From the NCBI GenBank assembly GCA_035703895.1, contig DASSXJ010000187.1, forward strand, positions 1 through 39,117: a DNA stretch of 39,117 nucleotides, written 5' to 3'. This DNA is from a bacterium (lineage in GTDB: Bacteria > Sysuimicrobiota > Sysuimicrobiia > Sysuimicrobiales > Segetimicrobiaceae). Positions 22,975 to 32,264 of the stretch are shown in pieces. The position numbers and the translations under genes are program-made. A model generated the notes under the pieces. The model ran no database searches. It was not told the origin of the DNA and worked only from the letters and a program-made list of their open reading frames with translations. Each line of letters begins with the position of its first letter. The first letter of the stretch is position 1.

Positions 22975-23950
22975 AGAGCATGTCCACGAGCAGGTTGACG
23001 ACGAGGACGATCACGGCGAGCACGACGGTGACGCTCATAATCGCCGGGAAGTCCAACGTCTTGATCGACCCTACTGCGTAGCGCCCGATCCCGGGCCACG
23101 CGAAGACCACCTCGACGATCACGGTGCCCCCCAGGAGGGCGCTGAACTGCATCCCCAGCGCCGTGACGGTCGGGATGAGCGCGTTCCGCAATCCGTGCTT
23201 GAAGACCACCACGACCCCCGCCAGGCCCTTGCTTCGCGCGGTGCGGATATAGTTCTCTCCCAGCACTTCGAGCAGCGAGATCCGCGTGAGTTTGAGCCCC
23301 ACCGCGAGCCGGGAGACCACCGCCGCAGCCACCGGGAGGATGAGGTGCTGGACGGACGAGCCCAGGGCCGGCCAGTTCCCGGTCAGCGCGCTGTCGATGA
23401 CGTAGAACCCCGTCAGCCGGGCCGGCGAGCCGACGAACGGATCGAGACGCCCCGCCGCGGGCAGCCACCCCAGGTGCCGATAGAACGCGATCTGCAGGAG
23501 CAATCCCAGCCAGAACGCGGGCAGCCCAACACCCACGAGTGCCAGGATCCGAATCACGTAGTCGAGCGCGCGTCCCTGGCTGATGGCGGCGACAACCCCC
23601 AACGCGATGGAGATCGTCGTGTACACCAGCATGACCGCAACCGCGAGTTCGGCGGTCGCCGGGAAAAACGCCTCGAGATCCTCGCGCACGAATCGCTGGG
23701 TCTGGATGGAACGGCCAAAATTCAGCGAGACGAGATCCCGCATATACAAGACGTACTGGACCGGCAGCGGGCGGTCCAATCCCATGAGCGTTCTCAAGTT
23801 CTCAACGGCGGCGGCGCTGGCCTCCGGGCCCGCCGCCGCGCGGGCCGGGTCGGCGGGGATGAGGTGGGTGAGGACAAACGTGACCACGGTGACGCCGACG
23901 ATCACGAGCATGGTCCACAGCAGGCGTTCGAGGAGAAACCGCCATGACAT
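22940..23950 (-). CDS. Peptide/nickel-type ABC permease, DppB-like
   Basis: The 336-residue protein shows the DppB/OppB pattern: a first membrane helix, the HLIPADPA motif, LGLDRPLPVQY-like (here MGLDRPLPVQY), NFGRSIQT, then five membrane segments with the loop IRTARSKGL and HGLRNALIPTVT. It pairs with the DppC-like permease overlapping its 3' end and receives substrate from the binding protein encoded 58 bp upstream. Confidence 0.9.
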   Translation of the reverse strand: MSWRFLLERLLWTMLVIVGVTVVTFVLTHLIPADPARAAAGPEASAAAVENLRTLMGLDRPLPVQYVLYMRDLVSLNFGRSIQTQRFVREDLEAFFPATAELAVAVMLVYTTISIALGVVAAISQGRALDYVIRILALVGVGLPAFWLGLLLQIAFYRHLGWLPAAGRLDPFVGSPARLTGFYVIDSALTGNWPALGSSVQHLILPVAAAVVSRLAVGLKLTRISLLEVLGENYIRTARSKGLAGVVVVFKHGLRNALIPTVTALGMQFSALLGGTVIVEVVFAWPGIGRYAVGSIKTLDFPAIMSVTVVLAVIVLVVNLLVDMLYAWMDPRVKYA

Positions 23951-24007
23951 CGCCGGGCTCGCTTCGCGATGGCCGGTCCGGATCAGCTCACTGGATGGCG
24001 GTCGCGC

Positions 24008-25588
24008 TCAGCGCAGGTAGACGTGATAGAACTGAAACACGCCGCTGTAGTCGAGCGGATGGTAGAGGTAGTTCATAACCCGGTCCCGGATCGGCTCGAC
24101 GATCGGCGTCGTGAACGCGGTGAAGATGACGGGCTGATCGTCGATGATGATGGTCTCCGCGCGCCGCCACAACTCGATGCGCTTCTGCTCGTCGGGGGTG
24201 CGCTCGGCCTCGTTCAGGAGCCGGTCCACCTCGGGATTTTGATACCAGGCATGGTTGTAGGGCTTGCCGGCGTTTTCGCTGCCGAAGACCTGGCGAAGGT
24301 ACGAGCCGGCATCGGACGTGAGGGGCGCCATCATCAGGTGGGCCCCGAGGATCGGCGCGGTCTCGAGCTTCTCCATCTGGGCATACGCCACGGCCAGGGG
24401 CGGCGCGTACGTGATATTCACTTTGACGCCGACATCCTTGAGGGCGGACTGGAGGACCAGCCCGAGCTTCCGGCCCTGCTCTTCCTCCTGGAGGACCTGG
24501 GCATCGATCTCAAATCCCGACGCGAGCCCCGCCTCGGCGAGCATCTTCTTGGCGGCGGAGACGTCTCGTGCGAACTTCGGGCGCTTCGGATCGTGGGCGA
24601 CGAAGCCCGGCGGCAGGAATCCGTTCGGGGCGTCCTCGGATCCATAGAAGACGTCCCGCATCGCGTTGTAGTCGAACGCGAGGGCGAGGGCCTTTCGAAC
24701 GCGCTTGTCTCGAAGGGGAGAGTTTGGCTTCTGGACGTTCATGGCGTAAATGAACGTGCGATATGTCGGGCTCTTGACCAGCTTGATGCCCGGCCGCTTC
24801 GCCAGGTTGTCCGGGGGCTCGTCGGGCCCGATCGAGTAGAGGTTCATCATGTCGATCTCGCCGCGCGTGAGCATCAGCTTCTGCGTCCCGATGTCGGGAA
24901 TGATTCGGATCAGCACCCCATCCACGTGCCTGTCGGCCCATCCCCCCCAGTAGGCGGCGTGGCGCTGGAGAACGAGAAACTGATCTTTTTCCATCTGCAC
25001 GGCCTTGAACGGGCCCGTACCGTTGATGTTCGCGGCGAACCAGGCGCGGCCGTCGTCGGCATCGCGCGCGTGCGCCTTCCCGTGGACGTAGATTTTGGAG
25101 AGCCCGAAGGGGAACGTCGCGGACGGCTGGGTGAGCAGGATGCGCACCGTGAGGGGATCGACCGCCTGGATCTCCTTCATCCGCCCCAGGAACGTGGCCG
25201 GCCCCATCCCGAGCTTCTTCACCCGGTCGAATGACAACTTCACCGCTTCGGCGTCCACCGTCGTGCCGTCGTGGAACTTGACATTGGGTCTGAGCTTGAA
25301 GGTGTAGGTCGTCAAGTCGGGCGACGCGGTCCAGGACTGGGCGAGCGCCGGGATGAGCTTGGCGGTCCCGCGTTCATAGCCCACCAGTCCTTCATACGTG
25401 TTCACAAACACGCGGTAGTGAGGGCCCGCCACGCCGATCGCCGGGTCGAGGGTGCTGGGATAGAAGTGAAGCGCCAGGCCGAGGACGTTGCCCTGCCTCT
25501 GTGCCATCGCGGGCAGGCCGCTTCCCAGGGTGACCGCGAGGATCCCGGCCACGACGACCGCCCCGATCCGTCGTGCATCCAACCGCAT
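24008..25588 (-). CDS. Peptide-type ABC solute-binding protein (SBP family 5, DppA/OppA-like)
   Basis: The 526-residue protein has a Sec-type signal peptide (residues ~1-29, ending AMA) and the family-5 hallmarks: the early strand LHFYPSTLDPAIG, LAQSWTASPDLTTYTFKLRPNVKFHDGT split over residues ~70-100, KALALAFDYNAM and a C-terminal HPLDYSG. It delivers peptides or similar solutes to the DppB/C-like permeases downstream. The ATG at 25588 is preceded by AAGGAG with 7-bp spacing; the ATG six bases earlier is too close. It is the first gene of the minus-strand array that runs to 14594. Confidence 0.9.
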   Translation of the reverse strand: MRLDARRIGAVVVAGILAVTLGSGLPAMAQRQGNVLGLALHFYPSTLDPAIGVAGPHYRVFVNTYEGLVGYERGTAKLIPALAQSWTASPDLTTYTFKLRPNVKFHDGTTVDAEAVKLSFDRVKKLGMGPATFLGRMKEIQAVDPLTVRILLTQPSATFPFGLSKIYVHGKAHARDADDGRAWFAANINGTGPFKAVQMEKDQFLVLQRHAAYWGGWADRHVDGVLIRIIPDIGTQKLMLTRGEIDMMNLYSIGPDEPPDNLAKRPGIKLVKSPTYRTFIYAMNVQKPNSPLRDKRVRKALALAFDYNAMRDVFYGSEDAPNGFLPPGFVAHDPKRPKFARDVSAAKKMLAEAGLASGFEIDAQVLQEEEQGRKLGLVLQSALKDVGVKVNITYAPPLAVAYAQMEKLETAPILGAHLMMAPLTSDAGSYLRQVFGSENAGKPYNHAWYQNPEVDRLLNEAERTPDEQKRIELWRRAETIIIDDQPVIFTAFTTPIVEPIRDRVMNYLYHPLDYSGVFQFYHVYLR

Positions 25589-25761
25589 CGCCATGCTCCT
25601 TTGTGTATGCGTGTTTTCTCGCCGTCCCTGCGTCTTTCTCTCGCACGCTCGATCAATCCTCTCCCGCGGGGTCGAAGGGAGGCGCGCGCCCGCGCCCGCC
25701 CGATCTGGCTCGACCACAAGGGCTCTGCGCGCAGCGGGTCGTATTGCCCTGCGTATCTATG

Positions 25762-25771
25762 ACATTAATGT
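25762..25771. promoter_or_regulatory. Small AT-rich palindrome between divergent genes
   Basis: ACATTAATGT is a perfect 10-bp palindrome in the 257-bp region between the binding-protein gene and mutM. This is the most AT-rich spot of that region and may hold the divergent promoters, but I could not assign -35/-10 pairs. Confidence 0.2.
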
Positions 25772-25845
25772 GGAAGGAATGAAGCATGGCATCGTTCTCG
25801 GCGCGAACCGATGGACGCCCTAATCTCGAATGGGAATCGTAGACG

Positions 25846-26631
25846 TTGCCGGAGCTGCCGGACGTCGAAACGGTCGCGCGTACGCTGCGCCGGGAAGCGG
25901 TCGGCCGGCGGATTCGCCGCGTCCGGGTCCTGAGCCCCTCCACCGTGCGATCTCCTGCGCCTGTACGCTTTGCCTCGCGCCTGCGTGGAAAACGGATTGA
26001 ACGGGTCGGCCGCCGCGGCAAGTATCTCCTGATCGACCTCGAAGGGGACCAGACACTGATCGTCCACCTGCGAATGACGGGGGGATTTGCGTCTGCGGGA
26101 CGGACCGACCCGGTCCACCCCCATACCCGCGTGCTTTTCTCCTTCAACGGGGAAGAGTTGCGATTTGTCGACCAGCGGCGCTTCGGTCACATGGACCTGG
26201 TCTCCGCCCGGGACGTCCCCACCTTCCCCGGCCTGCAGCGTCTGGGCGTGGAACCGCTGGAAGACGCATTCACGCTGCGGAAGTTCAGGGCGCTCCTGCA
26301 CGGCCGGCGCGGGACCGTGAAGGGGTTCCTGCTGCGCCAGGATGTCATTGCCGGAATCGGCAATATCTATGCCGACGAGATCCTCTTTCATGCCCGGCTC
26401 CTCCCATGGCGCCCCGTCGAGTCGCTGCGGCCCGCCGAGGCCGCCCGGCTCTATCGCACGATCCGGACCGTACTGCGGCGGGCGACCGCCCGGCTGTCCC
26501 GCTACGGGACGGCGGAAGAGCAGCTTTCCATCCGGAGGGACGGCGGTGCCTGTTCCCGCTGCGGCCGCGCGCTCCGCACGGCGACGGTAGCGGGCCGCAC
26601 GAGCTATTACTGTCCGGCCTGCCAGCGGTGA
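25846..26631 (+). CDS. mutM: Formamidopyrimidine-DNA glycosylase MutM (Fpg)
   Basis: The 261-residue protein removes 8-oxoguanine and other oxidised purines and cuts the abasic site. The N-terminus PELPDVE gives the catalytic Pro (exposed after Met removal) and Glu; the conserved Lys lies in GRRGKYLLIDL. The H2TH region includes GIGNIYADEILF, and a C-terminal zinc finger has CxxC (CSRC) and CxxC (CPAC). The start is a TTG, fixed by the invariant N-terminus. It stands alone between two transport units and shares no visible operon. MutM is preferred over Nei because of the PELPDVE start and GIGNIYADE. Confidence 0.95.
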   Translation: MPELPDVETVARTLRREAVGRRIRRVRVLSPSTVRSPAPVRFASRLRGKRIERVGRRGKYLLIDLEGDQTLIVHLRMTGGFASAGRTDPVHPHTRVLFSFNGEELRFVDQRRFGHMDLVSARDVPTFPGLQRLGVEPLEDAFTLRKFRALLHGRRGTVKGFLLRQDVIAGIGNIYADEILFHARLLPWRPVESLRPAEAARLYRTIRTVLRRATARLSRYGTAEEQLSIRRDGGACSRCGRALRTATVAGRTSYYCPACQR

Positions 26632-26744
26632 GACCCCGGCCGCGGGCGGGTCTACGGCGCACGTTGGAGGGAGGCGCCCGACCGGGGGTGTATTACCTGT
26701 GCACGAGCCGAACCTGATCCACAGTCGAATGCGGGGGGGACTGT

Positions 26745-28109
26745 ATGGGCGCCTCATCACGGTGGACTAAGCGTATGGGCCGGCGGACGTTCCTCCGGCG
26801 GGCCGCGACGGTTGGCATGGGGGTGGCCGCCGCGGGCGGAATGGCCGTTACGCGGCCCAGTCCCCTACCGGCGTCCCCGGCCTTGACCGCTCAGGCCTCG
26901 GGAGGACCGCCCCTCACGCTCGGCTTTCCCAGCTGGATGTTCAGCGAGCCCAGCACCGGCAAGTACTACAAGGAGCTCGCCGCTGAGTATACGGCGGCCC
27001 ATCCCAACCAGAAGATCGATTTGATCTCGCTTCCCCCCGGCCAGTACGTCGAGAAGGTCTTCACCGAAATCTCGGGCGGGCACGTGCCCGATATCCTGCC
27101 GCTGTTCACCACGCAAATGCCGCAGTATATCCACCTGGGATTGCTGGAGCCACTGGACCCGTGGCTGGATAAAGCGCCGTTCAAGAAAAAGATCCTGCCG
27201 CTGCAGAAGTTCGCGCAGAAGGACGGCAAGAACTACGGCGTCGTCCTGACCGCCTCCCCCCAGGGGTTGCTGTACAATCACGAATTGCTGAACAAGGCCG
27301 AGGTGGATGTGCCGACGACCCTCGATGAGTTGTACAAAGCCGCGGAGGCGGTCTTCAAGAAGACCGGCGTGTTCGGATATGGGGTGCACGTCGATCCCTC
27401 GACCATGCTGCTCGCGTACGTCTCGTGCATGCAGTGGGTCCTGGGCCACGGGAGCGACTTCAGCAAGTCCGACGGCACCATCACGTGCAACGCTCCGGGG
27501 ACGGTGGAGGCGTTTACCCACATGATGCGGTTTGTGAACGCGCCCTTTGTCCCCAAGGGCCTCGGGTGGTATCAACTTCGCACGATGTTCGCGGCGGGGA
27601 AAGTCGCGATGCTGTTGGACGGGCCGTGGGATCTGGGGCAGGTCAAGACGGTGAACCCCGCGCTGTATCCGCACATCAGCATGGCGCCGGCCCCGACCCC
27701 GACCCACGCGGCCATCACCGGCGGGGCCTTCTATACGATCTTGAAGAAGGAGCCCAACAAGCAGGCCGTGTGGGACTTCATCGCGTATGCCAGCGGCGAT
27801 CAGTGGCAGCGGCGGTGGATGGAGCTCCTGGTGCAGGTCCCCGGTCTCAATGTCCGGCCGGACCAGGCCTTTCTCAAGACGAATCCCGGATTCCGCTACG
27901 TGACGGAGATCGCCGCAAAATATGCCACGGGGTTCGGCTACCTGCCGCCGGGCTACGAACTGGTCGCGACGACCTTTCAGACGAAGGTCATCGACCACGT
28001 GGCGGACATCTGGTCCGGGGCGAAGCCGCCGCGGGCGGCGCTGGACGAGTGCCAGAAGGAACTGGAGGCCTGGGCGAAAACCGTTCCCGCCAAGGATCGG
28101 AGCATGTAA
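26745..28109 (+). CDS. Sugar-type ABC solute-binding protein (SBP family 1), Tat signal
   Basis: The 454-residue protein has a twin-arginine signal (GRRTFLRRAATVG) and the two-lobe architecture of CUT1 binding proteins: YYKELAAEYTAAHPNQKIDL, EISGGHVPDIL, PQGLLYNHELL, PTTLDELYKAA and KVAMLLDGPWDLG. It is the first gene of a plus-strand unit with two permeases and sugar-acid-type enzymes. The ATG at 26745 follows a G-rich stretch (GGGGGGGA) by 4 bp. Confidence 0.9.
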   Translation: MGASSRWTKRMGRRTFLRRAATVGMGVAAAGGMAVTRPSPLPASPALTAQASGGPPLTLGFPSWMFSEPSTGKYYKELAAEYTAAHPNQKIDLISLPPGQYVEKVFTEISGGHVPDILPLFTTQMPQYIHLGLLEPLDPWLDKAPFKKKILPLQKFAQKDGKNYGVVLTASPQGLLYNHELLNKAEVDVPTTLDELYKAAEAVFKKTGVFGYGVHVDPSTMLLAYVSCMQWVLGHGSDFSKSDGTITCNAPGTVEAFTHMMRFVNAPFVPKGLGWYQLRTMFAAGKVAMLLDGPWDLGQVKTVNPALYPHISMAPAPTPTHAAITGGAFYTILKKEPNKQAVWDFIAYASGDQWQRRWMELLVQVPGLNVRPDQAFLKTNPGFRYVTEIAAKYATGFGYLPPGYELVATTFQTKVIDHVADIWSGAKPPRAALDECQKELEAWAKTVPAKDRSM

Positions 28110-28217
28110 TGGCACGCGGCGGACATCGCATGTCTGTGCGCGGGGTCTGCGTCAGATCTGAGTAACCACGCCCGAGCGGTCACTCCGACGGCCGCCGCCT
28201 TCCGGACCGGTATCGGG

Positions 28218-29102
28218 ATGCGGCGGGAACGCGCCGCGTTCGCCGCCGGAATGATGGCGCCCACCCTCCTGTGGACGGCCGTCGTTCTGATCTACCCGAT
28301 CTGGGTGACCGTTCGGAACAGCTTCTATCAGGTCGGGGCGGGACTCGACCCCCATCCGCCCTTCGTGGGATTCGGGAACTACACCGCGCTTCTTTCCGAT
28401 GGGATCTTCTGGCACTCCGTACGGATCACAGCCGTGTTCACGGCCGGCAACGTGGCCGGGTCATTCGGCCTGGGTCTGCTCACCGCGCTCGTGCTACACC
28501 AGCCCTTCCGCGGACGGCCGCTGGCGCGGGCCGTGCTCTTGCTCCCCTGGGCGCTGCCCCAGGTCGCCGCCGTTGTTGTGTGGAGGTGGCTCCTTCAAGC
28601 CCAGTACGGCGCCGCCAACTATCTCCTGTGGCGTCTCCACCTGATCGCCGCCCCCAGCGTGCCGTGGTTGGTCAGGCCCAACCTCGGTCTCTACGCGGTG
28701 CTGGCCACGACCGTCTGGTGGCAGTACCCGATCGCGGCCACGTTTCTTCAGGCGGGGATCGAGTCGATCCCGCTGGAACTGTTCGAGGCCGCGCGGATGG
28801 ATGGGGCCAACGCCTGGCACCGGTTCCGGCACGTCATCTGGCCGGGCCTGCGGCACGTGCGCAACATCCTGCTGCTCTTGCTGCTCTTCGGGTCGCTGGG
28901 CCAGGTCATCATTATCTGGACGCTGACCGGCGGCGGCCCGGCCCGGGCGACCCAGACGCTGGGCATCCTCGTCTACACCCGGGCGTTCTCGGACTTCCAG
29001 TTCGGAAGCGCGGCTGCGCTTGGGACCATCGTGCTCGCGATCTCCTTGCTCATCGGGGTGGCCTACTATCGACTGACCCTGCGGTCCGTGACGGAGGTGT
29101 AG
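28218..29102 (+). CDS. CUT1-type sugar ABC permease, MalF/UgpA-like
   Basis: The 294-residue protein has six predicted membrane segments and the EAA loop FEAARMDGANAWHRFRHVIWP. Its C-terminal GGGPARATQT and start fit the MalF/UgpA class. The only ATG-type start in the open frame is 28218, with a weak ribosome binding site, 108 bp after the binding-protein gene. It pairs with the permease 6 bp downstream. Confidence 0.9.
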   Translation: MRRERAAFAAGMMAPTLLWTAVVLIYPIWVTVRNSFYQVGAGLDPHPPFVGFGNYTALLSDGIFWHSVRITAVFTAGNVAGSFGLGLLTALVLHQPFRGRPLARAVLLLPWALPQVAAVVVWRWLLQAQYGAANYLLWRLHLIAAPSVPWLVRPNLGLYAVLATTVWWQYPIAATFLQAGIESIPLELFEAARMDGANAWHRFRHVIWPGLRHVRNILLLLLLFGSLGQVIIIWTLTGGGPARATQTLGILVYTRAFSDFQFGSAAALGTIVLAISLLIGVAYYRLTLRSVTEV

Positions 29103-29108
29103 CCGGCG

Positions 29109-29930
29109 GTGCGTCTGGCCAACACGCTTACCCTCTACGTCGGCGTCACCCTCCTATGCGCGATCGTGGCGTTCCCCATCTACTGGATGGTCGTGAGCGC
29201 TTTGGAGCCCGGGAATCTGTTCAATTTCCCCCCACACTTCATCCCCGCCCACCCGAGCCTCGGCAACTTCACGCGGATCTTCGTGGTCAACCCGTTGGCG
29301 CATTGGCTGCTGAACAGCCTGCTGGTCGCAGTCGGGACGATGATCTGCTCCATCCTGCTCAGCGTTCATGCCGCGTACGGGATGTCCCGGTTCAGGACCC
29401 GCGGCACCGACGCGGCGGGGTTCACGATCCTGGTAGGCCAGATGATCCCGGTGACCGTGCTGACGATTCCCTTCTACATTCTGTTTCGCGCGCTGCATCT
29501 GATCAACACGCTCAGCGGCATCGTCATCGCGACCACCACATTCACCATCCCGATGTGCCTGTGGATGCTCAAGGGGTTCTTCGATGGCGTCCCTCGGGAC
29601 CTGGACGAGGCCGCGCAGACCGACGGCTGTACGCGCCTGCAGGCCCTGTATCAAGTCATTCTGCCGACGGCCGCCCCCGGGTTGGTCGCCGCCGCGACCT
29701 TCGCCTTCATGCTGGGATGGAACGAATTTTTCTTCGCCAGCACCTTCCTGAGCACCGAGACGAAATGGGTGGCCACGGTTGGGCTGGTCACCTACATGGG
29801 CGAGTATTTCGTGGAGTGGTCGGCGCTCATGGCCACCGCGTTCGTCATCACCCTGGTCCCGGCGGTCCTCTTCCTGAGGACGCAGCGGTACATGATGGCC
29901 GGCATCACACAGGGAGCGATCAAGGCGTGA
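29109..29930 (+). CDS. CUT1-type sugar ABC permease, MalG/UgpE-like
   Basis: The 273-residue protein starts at GTG 29109, 6 bp after the previous stop. It has the MalG/UgpE pattern: YWMVVSAL, HWLLNSL, YGMSRFR, the EAA loop DEAAQTDGCTRLQALYQVILP, and LGWNEFFFA. Its stop overlaps the GTG of the dehydrogenase by 4 bp. No MalK/MsmK-type ATPase follows, so an ATPase from elsewhere in the genome must energise the importer. Confidence 0.9.
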   Translation: MRLANTLTLYVGVTLLCAIVAFPIYWMVVSALEPGNLFNFPPHFIPAHPSLGNFTRIFVVNPLAHWLLNSLLVAVGTMICSILLSVHAAYGMSRFRTRGTDAAGFTILVGQMIPVTVLTIPFYILFRALHLINTLSGIVIATTTFTIPMCLWMLKGFFDGVPRDLDEAAQTDGCTRLQALYQVILPTAAPGLVAAATFAFMLGWNEFFFASTFLSTETKWVATVGLVTYMGEYFVEWSALMATAFVITLVPAVLFLRTQRYMMAGITQGAIKA

Positions 29931-30946
29931 CGCTCAAGGTCGGCGTCGTGGGTGCGGGCCTGCTCGGCGCCCGGCACGCCCGTGCTTACAGCGAACTGCC
30001 GGAGTGCCATCTGGTCGCCGTGTGCGACCTGGATCTCCGGCGCGCGGAGGAGGTCGCGACCCGATTCGGCGCGAGAGCCTTCACGGATCTCGGCGAGATG
30101 CTCGAGGCAGGTGTGGAGGCGGTGTCGGTGGCCACCCCGGATCACGCCCACTGCGTACCGGTGACCGCCTGCCTCGACGCCGGAGCGCACGTGTTGGTGG
30201 AGAAGCCCCTGACCATCGATCCGGACGAGGCGCGGATGCTGGTCGCCAAGGCCGACGACGTGCGCAGGGTGCTCATGGTCAACTACAGTCAGCGCTGGCT
30301 CCCCGAGCACCGGCGCATCGAAGCGTTGCTCGCCGGCGGCACCCTGGGGGACCTTGCGTTTGTCGAATCCCACCGGTGGGACGCCGCCTGGGTCCCGGGG
30401 CGGATGATCGCGGGGTGGGCGGCCCGCACCACGCCGATTCATTTCATGTCGAGCCACGATATCGACCTCATCCTCCACTGGACCGGCCGGCGCGTCCGCA
30501 GCGTGTATGCCGCCTCGCACCGCGGTGCGCTCTCCCAGGAGGGCGTCATGGACGGGATTGATGCACTATTGTCTTTGGACGGCGGCGCCCGCGTGAGCCT
30601 GCACTCGTCCTGGATCCTCCCGGAGACCTTCCCGGCCGCGGCGGACACGCGGCTGGAGCTGCTGGGCGCCCGCGGGGGGCTGTTTCTGGATGGCAACGCG
30701 CGAATGCTGCGCTTGTACACTCCGGAGCGCGGCGAGTCGATCGTGTTCGCGGGGCCGCGGACGGCGGATGAGGTGCACGGACGTCTCGCCGGGGCGTTCG
30801 TGGAATCGTTGCGGTCGTTCGTGTCGGCGATCTCTGCGGGCGACCTCGAGCCGTCTACGTCGGCGGCGCGCACGCTCCACGTCGTCGAGGTCCAGGCGGC
30901 CATCCTGGCTTCGGCGGCGCGCGGCCGGGTCGTGGAGCTCGCGTGA
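29927..30946 (+). CDS. Gfo/Idh/MocA-family NAD(P)-dependent oxidoreductase
   Basis: The 339-residue protein has an N-terminal Rossmann fold starting GVVGAGLLGARHA, the motif TPDHAH, and VEKPLT with the catalytic-region Lys. The C-terminal (alpha+beta) domain carries SSHDIDLI in the place of the usual catalytic His region. These enzymes oxidise or reduce sugars, inositols and their derivatives. The GTG at 29927 overlaps the permease stop (GTGA). The open frame continues far upstream through the permease genes, but that part is out of phase with them and is not coding. The substrate is presumably the imported sugar or sugar acid. Confidence 0.9.
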   Translation: MTLKVGVVGAGLLGARHARAYSELPECHLVAVCDLDLRRAEEVATRFGARAFTDLGEMLEAGVEAVSVATPDHAHCVPVTACLDAGAHVLVEKPLTIDPDEARMLVAKADDVRRVLMVNYSQRWLPEHRRIEALLAGGTLGDLAFVESHRWDAAWVPGRMIAGWAARTTPIHFMSSHDIDLILHWTGRRVRSVYAASHRGALSQEGVMDGIDALLSLDGGARVSLHSSWILPETFPAAADTRLELLGARGGLFLDGNARMLRLYTPERGESIVFAGPRTADEVHGRLAGAFVESLRSFVSAISAGDLEPSTSAARTLHVVEVQAAILASAARGRVVELA

Positions 30947-30986
30947 TGCAGATCATGAGGCCGGTGATCACGGAGGGCGATGAGCC

Positions 30987-32153
30987 ATGAAGATGTCGGA
31001 TCTGCGAATCGACCTGGTGAACATCCCCTACGTGGAGACGATCTCCTCGGCCTCGTCCAAAGCGGGCGGGGCCACGAAATGTATCGTCCGGCTCAGGACA
31101 GACGAAGATGTGGAGGGGCTCGGCGAAGCTCCAGGGGGCCAGGCGTTGCGGGACGACATTACCCGGGCCTTCCAGAGCGTGCGCGGTGAAGATCCGTTCC
31201 GGATCGAGGCAATCCTGGAACGGTTACCGGGGTCACACCGCGGCCTCTACGGTCCGAGCCCCACGGCCATGTCCGCGATCGAGATGGCGATCTGGGACAT
31301 CATCGGCAAGACGCTCGGCCGTCCGATCAGCGACCTGTGGGGCGGCCGGTACCGGGGGGAGGTCCCCGTCTGCGCGCCGCTCTTCACGCACGAGGAACGC
31401 GAGACCGATTTCTCCTCGGCGACGGTGGCGCTGGCGGACGAGGTCGTGTCCCGGTACGGCTTCGGGGCGGTGAAGGTCAAAGCGGGGGTGTACCGTCCCG
31501 GATCCGAGATCCCGGCGTTGCGCGCCCTGCGGCGCAGGTTCGGCGCCGACCTCGCGATTCGCATTGACCCGAACGGGGTGTGGTCTCCGGAGGAGAGTAT
31601 CCGGATCGGGCACCAGGTGCTGGATCTGGACCTGGAGTGGATGGAGGATCCGACCTGGGGCATCGAAGGGATGCAGCGGGTGCGGGCCAGCGTGGCCATC
31701 CCCCTTGCCACCAACATGTGCGTGCGCAACTTCGACGAGGTGCCGGTCGCCTTCCGGGCCCAGGCCGCCGACGTCGTCCTGGGGGATCCTCGGATCTGGG
31801 GCGGTATCTGGCCGACGCGGAAGTTGGGCGCCCTCTGCGAGGGGCTGAACTGGGGGTTTGGCCTCCACAGTTCGCACGAGCTCGGCATCGCGACCGCCGC
31901 GCGGCTGCACCTCGCCGCGGGCTGCGCACATTTGAGTTATCCCATAGATGTGACCCATTGGTTCCATGCGGAGGACGTGGTCACGGGCGGGCCGTTCCCC
32001 ATCAGGAACGGTCGCATCACCGTCCCCACGGCGCCAGGGCTCGGGGTCGAGCTCGACACGGACGCGCTGGCGCGGGCTACAGCCCGCTGTGAGCGAGAGG
32101 GCGAGTATCCCACGGTCGTGACCAACCCGTCCCGCTACCGGTGGTGGACCTAG
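30987..32153 (+). CDS. Enolase-superfamily sugar-acid dehydratase, glucarate-dehydratase-like
   Basis: The 388-residue protein has the enolase-superfamily barrel with the glucarate-dehydratase set of residues. These are the KxK motif (Lys163, Lys165), metal ligands Asp194 (RIDPNG), Glu220 (EWMEDP) and Asn243 in ATNMC, then Asp267 (GDPRIWGG), His294/297 (LHSSHELG) and Asp321. The Asn third ligand in TNM is typical of glucarate dehydratase rather than mandelate racemase. E. coli GudD is ~446 residues, so this is a shorter homologue. The ATG at 30987 follows GGAGGG by 9 bp. It would dehydrate a hexarate or similar acid to a keto-deoxy acid, with the RraA-like protein as a possible later step. 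Confidence 0.87.
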   Translation: MKMSDLRIDLVNIPYVETISSASSKAGGATKCIVRLRTDEDVEGLGEAPGGQALRDDITRAFQSVRGEDPFRIEAILERLPGSHRGLYGPSPTAMSAIEMAIWDIIGKTLGRPISDLWGGRYRGEVPVCAPLFTHEERETDFSSATVALADEVVSRYGFGAVKVKAGVYRPGSEIPALRALRRRFGADLAIRIDPNGVWSPEESIRIGHQVLDLDLEWMEDPTWGIEGMQRVRASVAIPLATNMCVRNFDEVPVAFRAQAADVVLGDPRIWGGIWPTRKLGALCEGLNWGFGLHSSHELGIATAARLHLAAGCAHLSYPIDVTHWFHAEDVVTGGPFPIRNGRITVPTAPGLGVELDTDALARATARCEREGEYPTVVTNPSRYRWWT

Positions 32154-32264
32154 TGCGGCGTTTCGTGTCATCCGATCCCGGCGATCCTCTGCGTGATTCC
32201 CTAGGGGGTTTCGTGCACGGTCAGCGAGAATGTTGAGCGCGAGCCATGCTCAAAGGGGGAACGT

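Noticed and set aside
22075-23947. Long plus-strand frames opposite the DppB/C-like genes
   Set aside because: They are rich in Asp, Arg, Glu and Pro, a typical antisense shadow of high-GC genes; the minus-strand permeases are unambiguous.
24008-25588. Nickel-specific binding protein (NikA)
   Set aside because: Family-5 motifs do not separate nickel from peptide binding by eye, and no nickel enzyme or regulator is nearby.
28271-29926. Very long plus-strand open frame running through both sugar permease genes into the MocA-type gene
   Set aside because: The two permeases are clear in the other frames with membrane segments and EAA loops; this part reads as Arg/Pro-rich noise. Only 29927-30946 is kept.
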